DNA of 15,107 bases from UBA7236 sp036734545 (GTDB lineage Bacteria; Bacteroidota; Bacteroidia; Chitinophagales; BACL12). Positions 1-5,919 of the stretch are shown here, in pieces. The notes below the pieces were generated by a model. That model had not been told where the DNA came from and made no database searches. It worked only from the letters and a program-made list of their open reading frames with translations. Position 1 is the stretch's first letter; every line of letters starts with the position of its first letter. A program made the translations under genes and the position numbers. Location: NCBI GenBank assembly GCA_036734545.1, contig DAIMYJ010000078.1, forward strand, positions 1 through 15,107, written 5' to 3'.

Positions 1-5
1 AGTTT

Positions 6-89
6 GTAGGTTGTTTGCTTTAGGTTGTTTGTTGTTGGTTGTTGGGTGTTGGTTGCAGGTTGGAGGTTGTTGGTTGATTGTTTATGGTT
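6..89. repeat. Degenerate heptanucleotide tandem array, consensus GTTGGTT
   Basis: Reading from base 6, twelve successive 7-bp blocks stay in phase. Most end in GGTT or TGTT, and the closest consensus is GTTGGTT. The top strand is almost free of C (only bases 18 and 56 in the array). The blocks vary (for example GTAGGTT, GTTGGGT, GCAGGTT, GATTGTT), so this is an old or imperfect short tandem repeat, not a recent perfect microsatellite. It lies downstream of the NADH dehydrogenase gene and has no coding potential that I can see. The left edge may continue outside the window. Confidence 0.8.
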
Positions 90-120
90 CTTGATGCAGT
101 AGGTATATTCCCTGATCAAG

Positions 121-136
121 GATAATGAACATTATC
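121..136. promoter_or_regulatory. Inverted repeat with Fur-box-like arms
   Basis: The sequence GATAATG-AA-CATTATC is a perfect 7-bp inverted repeat with a 2-bp centre. Both arms are the same as the outer arms of the classical enterobacterial Fur box (GATAATG and CATTATC). That box has a 5-bp centre, so the spacing here is 3 bp shorter. It could be an operator for a gene to the left of the window, or chance. As an RNA hairpin it would be weak and lacks a U-tract, so it is not a terminator. Confidence 0.3.
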
Positions 137-167
137 GCCAGCCCAAATACACATTACGATCATCCTA

Positions 168-195
168 TCGATCCTGGCTCCTGGCTCCTGATTCC
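168..195. repeat. Short heptad repeat, unit TGGCTCC
   Basis: Four blocks of 7 bp in phase: TCGATCC, TGGCTCC, TGGCTCC, TGATTCC. On the other strand the units read AGGAGCC or AGGAATC when rotated, which resembles the GTGAGTC/GTGAATC units found at 8373-8407. A further 7-bp block pattern (CATCTTC, CCTCATC, CCTCATT) follows at 213-233 and runs into the last codons of the NADH dehydrogenase gene. Confidence 0.55.
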
Positions 196-228
196 CGTCC
201 CCACAAAACATTCATCTTCCCTCATCCC

Positions 229-1503
229 TCATTCTTTCGGCTGCCTCAATATCAATCTCAACGCCCGGTCATACGTGAAATAATTCCACATCCAGTTCAT
301 GAAAACCATGAACCGATTGCGGAAGCCAACCAGCGCCATGAGATGGATGAACATCCATACATACCAGGCCAGGTAACCGCCGAATGAAATGAACGGCAGG
401 TCAACCACCGCTTTATGCCTGCCCACCGTGGCCATGTTGCCCATATTTCTGTAGGAGAACGTGCGCGGTGTTTTATTGCCGGCCTGTCGAACCAAATTGG
501 ACGCCAGATTTGCAGCCTGCTGCAGCGCCACCTGTGCCACGCCGGGATGCCCCTGGGGAAAATGCGGGTCGGCATGCATCAGCGCGATATCACCTACGGC
601 ATAAATATTTTCATAACCGATTATCCTGTTGTAACTGTCTACCAGATACCGATCGCCTTTGCCGATGGCGGACTTATCGATACCGGGTATGCCCGCACCT
701 TTGACACCTGCTGTCCAGATCACATGGTCAGCGCGCAGACGGGTGCCGTCGGCCAGCGATAATTCGCGTCCGTCATATTGCTTTACCAGTGTATTGAGCC
801 ACACCTGCACACCGAGTTCCTCCAAATACTTTTTTGCCAGGGTTGAAGATCTTTCGGTCATGCCGCCCAACACACGCGGTGCGCCTTCGATCAGGTGCAC
901 CTGCATTTTCTCCGGATCCAGTTCGCGGTAATCACTGGGCAACACGTTCTTGCGGATCTCTGCCAGCGCGCCGGCCAGTTCCACACCCGTGGGTCCGCCA
1001 CCGACGATCACAAAATGCAGGGGATGTTCATCCTGCATGCGTGCTACATTCACGGCCTGCTCCAGCTGACTGAGTATCGTACTGCGCATATGCAGGGCCT
1101 CAGGTACACTTTTCAGTGTATACGTCAGTTTCGACAGACTGTCATTGCCATAAAAATTCGTGGAAGCACCCGTGGCAATGATGAGATGATCATACGGAAA
1201 TGCCCCGATGTCGGTGACCACCTCCTGCTGAGCCGTATCTATATGCGTTACCTCCGCCACGCGGAAGATCACATTCGGATAACCGCCGATCTTGCGACGC
1301 AAAGGATAAGCAATACTCTCGGCCGTAAGTCCTGCAGAAGCGATCTGATACAACAGTGGTTGGAACGTGTGATAATTATGCTTATCGATGAGTAACACCC
1401 GATAGGGTGTGTTATTGAGTTTTTTTACTAACTCCAGCCCGGCAAAACCGGCGCCGATGATGACCACCCGGGGTAACCGGGTATCGCCATATCGATATGT
1501 CAT
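229..1503 (-). CDS. ndh: Type II NADH:quinone oxidoreductase (NDH-2)
   Basis: Single-subunit flavoprotein that passes electrons from NADH to membrane quinone without pumping protons. With the ATG at 1503 the protein has 424 residues, the usual NDH-2 length. Visible motifs are the FAD-binding GAGFAG near residues 17-22, the HYTFQPLLYQIASAGL segment, the NADH-binding GGGPTG near 168-173, the second FAD motif AVGD near 302-305, and the AQVALQQ quinone-site motif near 323-329. The C-terminal 50 residues are rich in Trp, Phe and Met and suit the amphipathic membrane anchor of the family. An upstream in-frame TTG at 1527 would add eight residues ahead of the Rossmann strand. I prefer the ATG because the family normally starts about 10-20 residues before GxGxxG. 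A perfect -7 octamer (TATCTTTG, 1549-1542) sits 38 bases upstream. The gene is divergent from the PLP enzyme gene and has no visible partner genes. Confidence 0.93.
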   Translation of the reverse strand: MTYRYGDTRLPRVVIIGAGFAGLELVKKLNNTPYRVLLIDKHNYHTFQPLLYQIASAGLTAESIAYPLRRKIGGYPNVIFRVAEVTHIDTAQQEVVTDIGAFPYDHLIIATGASTNFYGNDSLSKLTYTLKSVPEALHMRSTILSQLEQAVNVARMQDEHPLHFVIVGGGPTGVELAGALAEIRKNVLPSDYRELDPEKMQVHLIEGAPRVLGGMTERSSTLAKKYLEELGVQVWLNTLVKQYDGRELSLADGTRLRADHVIWTAGVKGAGIPGIDKSAIGKGDRYLVDSYNRIIGYENIYAVGDIALMHADPHFPQGHPGVAQVALQQAANLASNLVRQAGNKTPRTFSYRNMGNMATVGRHKAVVDLPFISFGGYLAWYVWMFIHLMALVGFRNRFMVFMNWMWNYFTYDRALRLILRQPKE

Positions 1504-1541
1504 GGTGTTGAGTTTAGCCTTATTCAAATAACCCTGTGCAT

Positions 1542-1549
1542 CAAAGATA
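1542..1549 (-). promoter_or_regulatory. Bacteroidota -7 element (TATCTTTG) for the NDH-2 gene
   Basis: An exact match to TAnnTTTG on the minus strand, 38 bases upstream of the preferred ATG. The expected transcript would start around 1535 and have a leader of roughly 30 bases. I see no TTG at the ideal -33 distance; a TTTG lies closer, about 12 bases away. It overlaps a GTG-started N-terminal extension of the divergent PLP enzyme frame, which argues against that longer start. Confidence 0.55.
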
Positions 1550-1643
1550 TGTTCGCTATGTCAAAGAAATAGTTGTGGAAACAGCAAACATGCCGCAGCA
1601 TGCCGAAATCCACTACTTTTACAGCGCAAATCTGCACAAACCA

Positions 1644-2861
1644 ATGGCTGCAAAAAAGAAAACATCCGGATTCGGATCATTATGTGTAAAGACCGCCTCT
1701 GCGAAGAAAAAAATACTGCCCCATAACGAACCGATATATGCCACCACGGCCTATAGCTTCGACTCGCTGGAGGAAACCAACGCGCTGTTTGCAGATCCGT
1801 CCAAAGGCTATGTGTATTCACGCTGGGGAAATCCCACAGTAGATATGGCCGCTGAAAAAGTGGCCGGCCTCGAAACACACGGAACAGGACTCACAGGCTA
1901 CGGACAGTTGTTTTCCAGCGGTATGGCAGCCATTGCAGCCACGATGACCGCCTGCGCTGCTGCCGGCGACAGCATACTAACACAACCGCAGCTGTACGGC
2001 ACTACCGATGAGCTCATGCAAAAACAACTGAGCGCATGGAACATCAACACCCTTCGCTGTAACCTGAACGACCTGCAGGCGGTGGAGAAGACCCTGAAAA
2101 AGAATAAAAAGGTAAAGCTCATATATATCGAGACACCGTCCAATCCCATGCTGGAAGTGGTGGATATTGCTGCGGTAGCCACCCTCGCCAAAAAATACGG
2201 ATGCCGGGTGGCCGTAGACAACACCTTTGCCTCCCCGTATTGCCAACAACCGCTCAAACACGGTGCCGACCTCGTGATCCACAGTGCCACCAAATACCTG
2301 AACGGCCATGGCAACGGCCTCGGCGGTGTGGTTGTGGGTATCGATAAGCAGCTGATACAAAACAACATCTGGATGCAGATAAAACTGCTGGGCGCCAACA
2401 GCAATGCATTTGAAAGCTGGCTGCTGCTGCAGGGATTAAAAACACTGGAGATACGCATGCAGCGTCATTGCGATAATGCCGCAGTGGTGGCAGCCTTCCT
2501 GAAAGACCATCCGAAAGTAGCACACGTAAACTATTGTGGTTTCAGTGACCACCCTCAGCATAATATCATCCGTAAACAGATGACCGATCACTCGGGCATG
2601 ATCAGTTTTGAACTGAAGGGTGGATTCAATGCCGGAAAAAAATTGATGCGTGCAGTTCAGTTGTGTAACATGATCACCACATTAGGCACCTTGGATACCC
2701 TCATCCAGCATCCGGCCAGCATGACACATGTGAATGTACCGGCCGAAAGGCGCAAGGCTGCTGGTGTTACTGACGGTTTGATCAGACTGAGCGTGGGTAT
2801 CGAAAATGCAGAGGATATCCTGAACGACCTGGATCAGGCCTTGCAGCGAACAGGAAAATAA
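1644..2861 (+). CDS. PLP-dependent Cys/Met-metabolism (transsulfuration) enzyme
   Basis: Fold-type I PLP enzyme of the family holding cystathionine gamma-synthase, cystathionine lyases, O-acetylhomoserine sulfhydrylase and methionine gamma-lyase. With the ATG at 1644 it has 405 residues, about the family length. The frame stays open back to a GTG at 1536, but that extension is atypical and would overlap the NDH-2 promoter. Visible family features: YSRWGNPT (Tyr58, Arg60), which in the family contacts the phosphate of the neighbouring subunit's PLP; Asp192 in VAVDNTFA, which pairs with the pyridine nitrogen; and Lys217 in SATKYLNGHG, the Schiff-base lysine. Tyr118 is followed by Gly-Thr, where methionine gamma-lyases have Gly-Cys, so a typical gamma-lyase is less likely. 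I cannot tell synthase, lyase and sulfhydrylase apart from sequence alone. A near-match to the -7 octamer (TACTTTTA, 1614-1621) lies just upstream. The next gene is convergent and no strong terminator is visible. Confidence 0.88.
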   Translation: MAAKKKTSGFGSLCVKTASAKKKILPHNEPIYATTAYSFDSLEETNALFADPSKGYVYSRWGNPTVDMAAEKVAGLETHGTGLTGYGQLFSSGMAAIAATMTACAAAGDSILTQPQLYGTTDELMQKQLSAWNINTLRCNLNDLQAVEKTLKKNKKVKLIYIETPSNPMLEVVDIAAVATLAKKYGCRVAVDNTFASPYCQQPLKHGADLVIHSATKYLNGHGNGLGGVVVGIDKQLIQNNIWMQIKLLGANSNAFESWLLLQGLKTLEIRMQRHCDNAAVVAAFLKDHPKVAHVNYCGFSDHPQHNIIRKQMTDHSGMISFELKGGFNAGKKLMRAVQLCNMITTLGTLDTLIQHPASMTHVNVPAERRKAAGVTDGLIRLSVGIENAEDILNDLDQALQRTGK

Positions 2862-2946
2862 TGCCCTACAGTTCAACCGCAAATACGGCTGCGCTGCATC
2901 AGACCAAATAATATTCAGGAAGATGTTAACGAAGATGCACCCGGCA

Positions 2947-3597
2947 TCAGAACACGTCCCATAACAGGATGCGGGCACCGGTGTTCACGTGATAGCTCAC
3001 ACCGAAATCATTCCCTATCCAGGGATCGTTCACCTGAGTTACCGGAATACCAAGACGTGCTTCAAAATACCACCAGAAGCGACCACGGATGGTCCAGTCG
3101 ATACCGGCACCCAGCGGGATGCGAACACTCATATTGGTATTAGTAAGTCTCGTGCCTTCCGACAGGAAGAAGGAAGTGTCTTCGGGAACGACCAGCGATA
3201 CTTTGCTGCCTACCATCCATAAACTCAAACCGCTGATACCGTAGAAAGCGAAATAATCATCCGCATCGCTGCCGCCGAAGTATCGGCGATAGTCGGCGTC
3301 AATAGTGATCAGGTTGGCGGTCAGTGAACTTTCAACCGTATCGGTGTTACCGAGCGTATCAGCGAAGATCAGGTTCACGCGTGTGCCGGAGAGGAAATTG
3401 TATCCGCCGCCAAAGGTTGCCATGTTGCGGTCGTAATCGCCGAAATGCCATGCTCCGCGTGCATTGATACCGTATCCGGTAATGTCTTTGGCAAAGAAGA
3501 AGCCTCCATCGGTCATCAGCCACAACTGCGCCTGAGTCGTTTGGAAAGCCATGATTGCGATGCATGCAGCAAGCAGCGAGGTAGTGATCCTTTTCAT
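2947..3597 (-). CDS. Small secreted outer-membrane beta-barrel-like protein
   Basis: I do not recognise a named family. The frame opens at 3657, but the ATG at 3597 is the likely start because it begins a clear Sec signal peptide (MKR, a hydrophobic core, then TQA before Gln) of about 23 residues. The 216-residue product is rich in alternating hydrophobic/polar stretches and in aromatic and Gly residues (for example FGGGYNFLSG and RGRFWWYFEARLGIP). It ends in Phe, the usual C-terminal signature of Bam-assembled barrels. The size suits an eight-stranded barrel. It reads as a lone gene, convergent with the PLP enzyme gene and divergent from the SDR gene. Its promoter region carries a 14-bp near-palindrome and its predicted leader a 6-bp hairpin, so regulation is likely, but its nature is unknown. 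Confidence 0.8.
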   Translation of the reverse strand: MKRITTSLLAACIAIMAFQTTQAQLWLMTDGGFFFAKDITGYGINARGAWHFGDYDRNMATFGGGYNFLSGTRVNLIFADTLGNTDTVESSLTANLITIDADYRRYFGGSDADDYFAFYGISGLSLWMVGSKVSLVVPEDTSFFLSEGTRLTNTNMSVRIPLGAGIDWTIRGRFWWYFEARLGIPVTQVNDPWIGNDFGVSYHVNTGARILLWDVF

Positions 3598-3617
3598 GCC
3601 GGTCTTTAGTTTATATC

Positions 3618-3634
3618 CACGGCTCAAGGCCGTG
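3618..3634 (-). promoter_or_regulatory. Leader hairpin upstream of the barrel gene
   Basis: Perfect 6-bp stem (CACGGC/GCCGTG) around a 5-base loop, ending 20 bases before the ATG at 3597 and lying close to the expected 5' end of the transcript. No U-tract follows, so it is not an intrinsic terminator. It could stabilise the mRNA or bind a factor, or be chance. Confidence 0.35.
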
Positions 3635-3643
3635 CCGTGTGCA

Positions 3644-3651
3644 CAAAATAA
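3644..3651 (-). promoter_or_regulatory. Probable -7 element for the barrel gene, with adjacent palindrome
   Basis: The minus strand reads TTATTTTG, which matches all but one fixed base of TAnnTTTG, about 46 bases upstream of the ATG at 3597. Directly upstream, at 3657-3670, is TTTTAC-GG-GTAAAA, a 6-bp inverted repeat with a 2-bp centre. It falls in the expected spacer between the -7 and -33 elements, a usual place for a repressor operator. Both calls are inferred from pattern and position only. Confidence 0.35.
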
Positions 3652-3737
3652 CGGCATTTTACGGGTAAAACGAAATAACCGGGCAAACAGCGGTTGTTAA
3701 GGGCTGTCCACTGAAGGCAACAATTCCGCTGAAATGG

Positions 3738-3745
3738 TAAATTTG
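3738..3745 (+). promoter_or_regulatory. Bacteroidota -7 element (TAAATTTG) for the SDR-exonuclease unit
   Basis: Exact match to TAnnTTTG ending only five bases before the ATG at 3751. With the usual distance from this element to the start point, the transcript would begin at or almost at the start codon, giving a leaderless or near-leaderless mRNA. No clear -33 TTG is visible. Confidence 0.5.
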
Positions 3746-3750
3746 GGGCT

Positions 3751-4455
3751 ATGGCACATCCCACAATACTGATCACCGGGGCAGACGGCGGGCTGGGAAC
3801 CGCGGTAACGGCGCATTTACTGAAGCAGGGCTTTAAGCTGGTGGCAGCCACCCGCGATGAGGAAGCTGAGGCACGCCTGCGCAAACATTTCCATCAGCAC
3901 ATGCCGCATGACCTCGTTTCAGTGCAGGCCGATCTGGCCAGGGAAGAGGATGTGGCCCGACTGATGGAGGCGGCCGAAGGACTTTTCGGGCTCGTGCATC
4001 TGGCAGGCGGATACACGCCGGGAGAGCGGATCAGCGACTACTCGGAAGCGGACTTCGATCACCTGATCGCCCTGAATACCAAACCCACTTTCCTGCTGCT
4101 GAAACACACGCTGCCGGTATTGAAACAACACGGTAAGGGCGCCATTATCACTATCGGTGCAAAACCGGCCCTGCATCCTACTGCAGGCAATAGTGTGTAT
4201 ACTGCCAGCAAAAGTGCCGTCATCGCCCTTACCCTCAGCGCTGCAGAAGAAGGCCGACCGCATCAGGTCCGCGCCAATTGCATCGTGCCGGCAGCCCTGC
4301 AAACACCCGGTAACCTGAGCTGGGCCTCAAAGGAACAATTTGACACCTTCACCCCGCTGGAAGATGTGGCAGAAACGATCGGGTATCTGCTCTCGGATGC
4401 GGGCAAGGGGATCACCGGCACTGTTATACCCATGTATAATAAGATCCCTACCTGA
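3751..4455 (+). CDS. Short-chain dehydrogenase/reductase (SDR) family protein
   Basis: NAD(P)-dependent oxidoreductase-like protein of 234 residues, a normal classical-SDR length. The N-terminus has the nucleotide-binding TGADGGLG (TGxxxGxG). A central HLAGGY matches the structural NNAG-type motif in degenerate form. Tyr150 and Lys154 in YTASK are the catalytic pair. The serine that normally sits about 13 residues before the Tyr is missing: the segment there reads ITIGAKPAL, with Gly/Ala at the position. The protein may therefore act on an unusual substrate, use another residue, or have a binding rather than a catalytic role. The substrate cannot be inferred. The start is fixed by the -7 element just upstream. 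The exonuclease gene follows after 48 bases on the same strand and may share the transcript, though no functional link is evident. Confidence 0.88.
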   Translation: MAHPTILITGADGGLGTAVTAHLLKQGFKLVAATRDEEAEARLRKHFHQHMPHDLVSVQADLAREEDVARLMEAAEGLFGLVHLAGGYTPGERISDYSEADFDHLIALNTKPTFLLLKHTLPVLKQHGKGAIITIGAKPALHPTAGNSVYTASKSAVIALTLSAAEEGRPHQVRANCIVPAALQTPGNLSWASKEQFDTFTPLEDVAETIGYLLSDAGKGITGTVIPMYNKIPT

Positions 4456-4503
4456 AACGATAATTCGATCGTGCTATCCCTTAACTTGTAATATCCCTTT
4501 TTT

Positions 4504-5223
4504 ATGCTTCGAAACATCAACCCTGAGCACCTGTTCATCTTTGATATTGAAACGGTGCCTGCGGTGAAAGACTACGATCAGCTTTCACCCGAATTTCAAC
4601 AACTGTTCGAGAACAAACTGGGCAAGCTCCGCAAGGAAGAAGAAACTCCTCAGGAGTTCTATTTTTCCAGGGCCGGCATCTACGCCGAATTCGGAAAGAT
4701 CATCTGCATCTCCGGTGCCTATATTCAAATGAAGGATGAGGTGCCGCACCTGAAGGTCAAGACCTTTTCCGGCCATGATGAAAAAGCCCTGCTGGAGGAG
4801 ATCACCCCTACCCTGCTGAATGTCTCCAAGAACAACAAAATTTTATGCGGACATAACATCCGCGAGTTCGACGTACCCTGGTTATGCAGACGCATGCTCA
4901 TCAACGGGCTGCACCTGCCGCCGGTGCTGGATATCTATGGGAAAAAACCGTGGGAGGTCAATCACCTCGACACCTTAGACCTTTGGAAGTTTGGTGATTT
5001 CAAGCATTACACCTCCCTGCACCTGCTGGCCTCCATCCTGCATGTTCCCACACCGAAGGATGATATCGACGGTAGCATGGTCGGGGATGTATACTGGAAC
5101 GGCGATGACCTGGCGCGTATCGCGCATTATTGCAGTAAAGATGTGATCGCCGTTGCCCAGGTGGTGATGCGACTGAAAGGCCTGCCGCTGATCCATGAGG
5201 AACATATTACCCTGGCACCCTGA
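4504..5223 (+). CDS. PolB-like predicted 3'-5' exonuclease (DnaQ/RNase H fold)
   Basis: Stand-alone exonuclease domain related to the proofreading domain of family B DNA polymerases. It would remove nucleotides from DNA 3' ends using two metal ions in the cytoplasm. In 239 residues the three Exo motifs are recognisable: Exo I FDIET (Asp14, Glu16), Exo II GHNIREFD (Asn118, Asp123), and Exo III HYCSKD (Tyr209, Asp213), giving the DEDDy set of acidic residues. No polymerase domain follows, so it is the free-standing type that is common in Bacteroidota. The start at 4504 lies ten residues before Exo I and leaves no room for a later one. No Shine-Dalgarno is seen. It lies downstream of the SDR gene and is convergent with hsp20; the hairpin at 5236-5263 separates the two. 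Confidence 0.88.
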   Translation: MLRNINPEHLFIFDIETVPAVKDYDQLSPEFQQLFENKLGKLRKEEETPQEFYFSRAGIYAEFGKIICISGAYIQMKDEVPHLKVKTFSGHDEKALLEEITPTLLNVSKNNKILCGHNIREFDVPWLCRRMLINGLHLPPVLDIYGKKPWEVNHLDTLDLWKFGDFKHYTSLHLLASILHVPTPKDDIDGSMVGDVYWNGDDLARIAHYCSKDVIAVAQVVMRLKGLPLIHEEHITLAP

Positions 5224-5235
5224 TTTAATAATAAA

Positions 5236-5263
5236 AACCCTGCGACCGTTCGGCCGCAGGGTT
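5236..5263 (-). terminator. Intrinsic terminator of hsp20
   Basis: A 9-bp perfect stem (AACCCTGCG/CGCAGGGTT) with a 10-base loop that can pair further inside. On the minus strand it is followed directly by TTTTTATTATT, the U-tract expected for an hsp20 transcript coming from the right. On the plus strand the stem is followed by GAATAATAAC with no U-run, so termination of the exonuclease transcript there would be weaker. Confidence 0.8.
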
Positions 5264-5299
5264 GAATAATAACTACTACAAATGATCGCTTAAGAGCGC

Positions 5300-5731
5300 C
5301 TATTTGATCTCTACCTTTTTGGCGCTCTTTACCACAGGTTCCTTCTTCGGAATTACCAGATGAAGAACACCATCTTTGTAAATGGCATCGATCTCATTCT
5401 CTTTCACATTGTCGGGCAATGTGAACATCCTGCTGAATGATGACACGCTGAATTCCTTCCGGGTATAATTCTTCTTCACTTCTTCTTTCTTTTCTTCCTT
5501 CTCGGCCGAAATTTCCAGCATTCCATCTTTCACTTCGATCTTGAAGTCCTCTTTTTTCATTCCCGGTACCGCCACCTCGAGTTCAAAGGTGGCATCGTTC
5601 TCAACCACATTCACTGCGGGCATTCTTTCTGCTTTGAAGAAATCGTCATCGAACATCTTGTCGGCATTGAAGAAGTCACTCAGGAATTTGTTGCTGAACG
5701 GAGAACTCCAACCTTTTTTTACGAGTGTCAT
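5300..5731 (-). CDS. Small heat-shock protein, Hsp20/alpha-crystallin family
   Basis: ATP-independent holdase chaperone that binds unfolding proteins in the cytoplasm and forms oligomers. At 143 residues it is a typical bacterial Hsp20. The short N-terminal arm is rich in Phe and Asp. The alpha-crystallin domain spans about residues 37-130, with the VPGMKKEDFKIEV segment and the conserved GVLHLVIPK (121-129). The C-terminal VEI (140-142) matches the I/V-x-I/V tail motif that docks into neighbouring dimers. A run of Glu and Lys near 78-88 lies in the flexible loop region. The ATG at 5731 is the only sensible start, and a perfect -7 octamer sits 41 bases upstream. The gene stands alone, with its own terminator and a half-site cluster at the expected transcription start, which fits stress-controlled expression. 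Confidence 0.95.
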   Translation of the reverse strand: MTLVKKGWSSPFSNKFLSDFFNADKMFDDDFFKAERMPAVNVVENDATFELEVAVPGMKKEDFKIEVKDGMLEISAEKEEKKEEVKKNYTRKEFSVSSFSRMFTLPDNVKENEIDAIYKDGVLHLVIPKKEPVVKSAKKVEIK

Positions 5732-5753
5732 AGTTCATTCGGTTTTATTTGTG

Positions 5754-5770
5754 ATCAATTGATTTATCAA
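5754..5770. promoter_or_regulatory. Operator-like cluster of three ATCAA/TTGAT half-sites at the hsp20 start
   Basis: ATCAA-TTGAT is a perfect 10-bp palindrome at 5754-5763. After TT, a third half-site ATCAA follows at 5766-5770, so TTGAT-TT-ATCAA forms a second inverted repeat. The cluster lies just downstream of the -7 element, where hsp20 transcription should begin, and could block or sense initiation. The AT-rich sequence may be partly chance. It is not a CIRCE element, whose arms are different and longer. Confidence 0.4.
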
Positions 5771-5772
5771 TG

Positions 5773-5780
5773 CAAACATA
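5773..5780 (-). promoter_or_regulatory. Bacteroidota -7 element (TATGTTTG) for hsp20
   Basis: Exact TAnnTTTG match on the minus strand, 41 bases upstream of the hsp20 ATG. A TTC, close to the expected TTG, lies at roughly the -33 distance. The predicted start point is about 5766, inside the half-site cluster. Confidence 0.6.
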
Positions 5781-5900
5781 TCCCGAGATGCGCCCGGGAA
5801 CAGTGATGTTTGTTACCGGTTGCGGAAATTGTTGTCATACGGAAACAACATTTAACAGGTCACCTTTCAAAAACACCTACAGGATACCGGCTGCCTGCCC

Positions 5901-5908
5901 TATTTTTG
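5901..5908 (+). promoter_or_regulatory. Bacteroidota -7 element (TATTTTTG) for the protease-CBM pair
   Basis: Exact TAnnTTTG match eleven bases before the ATG at 5920, implying a leader of only a few bases. This is the main reason to reject the longer open frame that begins at 5770, which would have the promoter inside the gene. Confidence 0.55.
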
Positions 5909-5919
5909 TCACCCTCCGC

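Noticed and set aside
895..1395. Plus-strand open frame of 166 codons opposite the NDH-2 gene
   Set aside because: It is a shadow of a highly conserved gene, and its product shows no motif or signal peptide.
1589..1602. CATGC/GCATG inverted repeat upstream of the PLP enzyme
   Set aside because: The arms are only 5 bp and are not placed relative to a clear promoter, so it is too weak to call an operator.
1536..1643. N-terminal extension of the PLP enzyme from a GTG at 1536
   Set aside because: It would overlap the divergent NDH-2 promoter and adds 36 residues unlike the family. The ATG at 1644 gives the normal length.
1898..2458. Minus-strand open frame of 186 codons inside the PLP enzyme gene
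   Set aside because: It is antisense to a well-supported gene with intact catalytic motifs. It is rich in Ser, Cys and Pro and has no recognisable domain.
4457..4474. ACGAT/ATCGT inverted repeat between the SDR and exonuclease genes
   Set aside because: A 5-bp arm with a 6-base loop and no U-tract is expected by chance in a window of this size. It is no basis for splitting the transcription unit.
5770..5919. N-terminal extension of the aspartyl protease from an ATG at 5770
   Set aside because: It would place an exact -7 promoter element inside the gene and bury the signal peptide at residue 51 onward.
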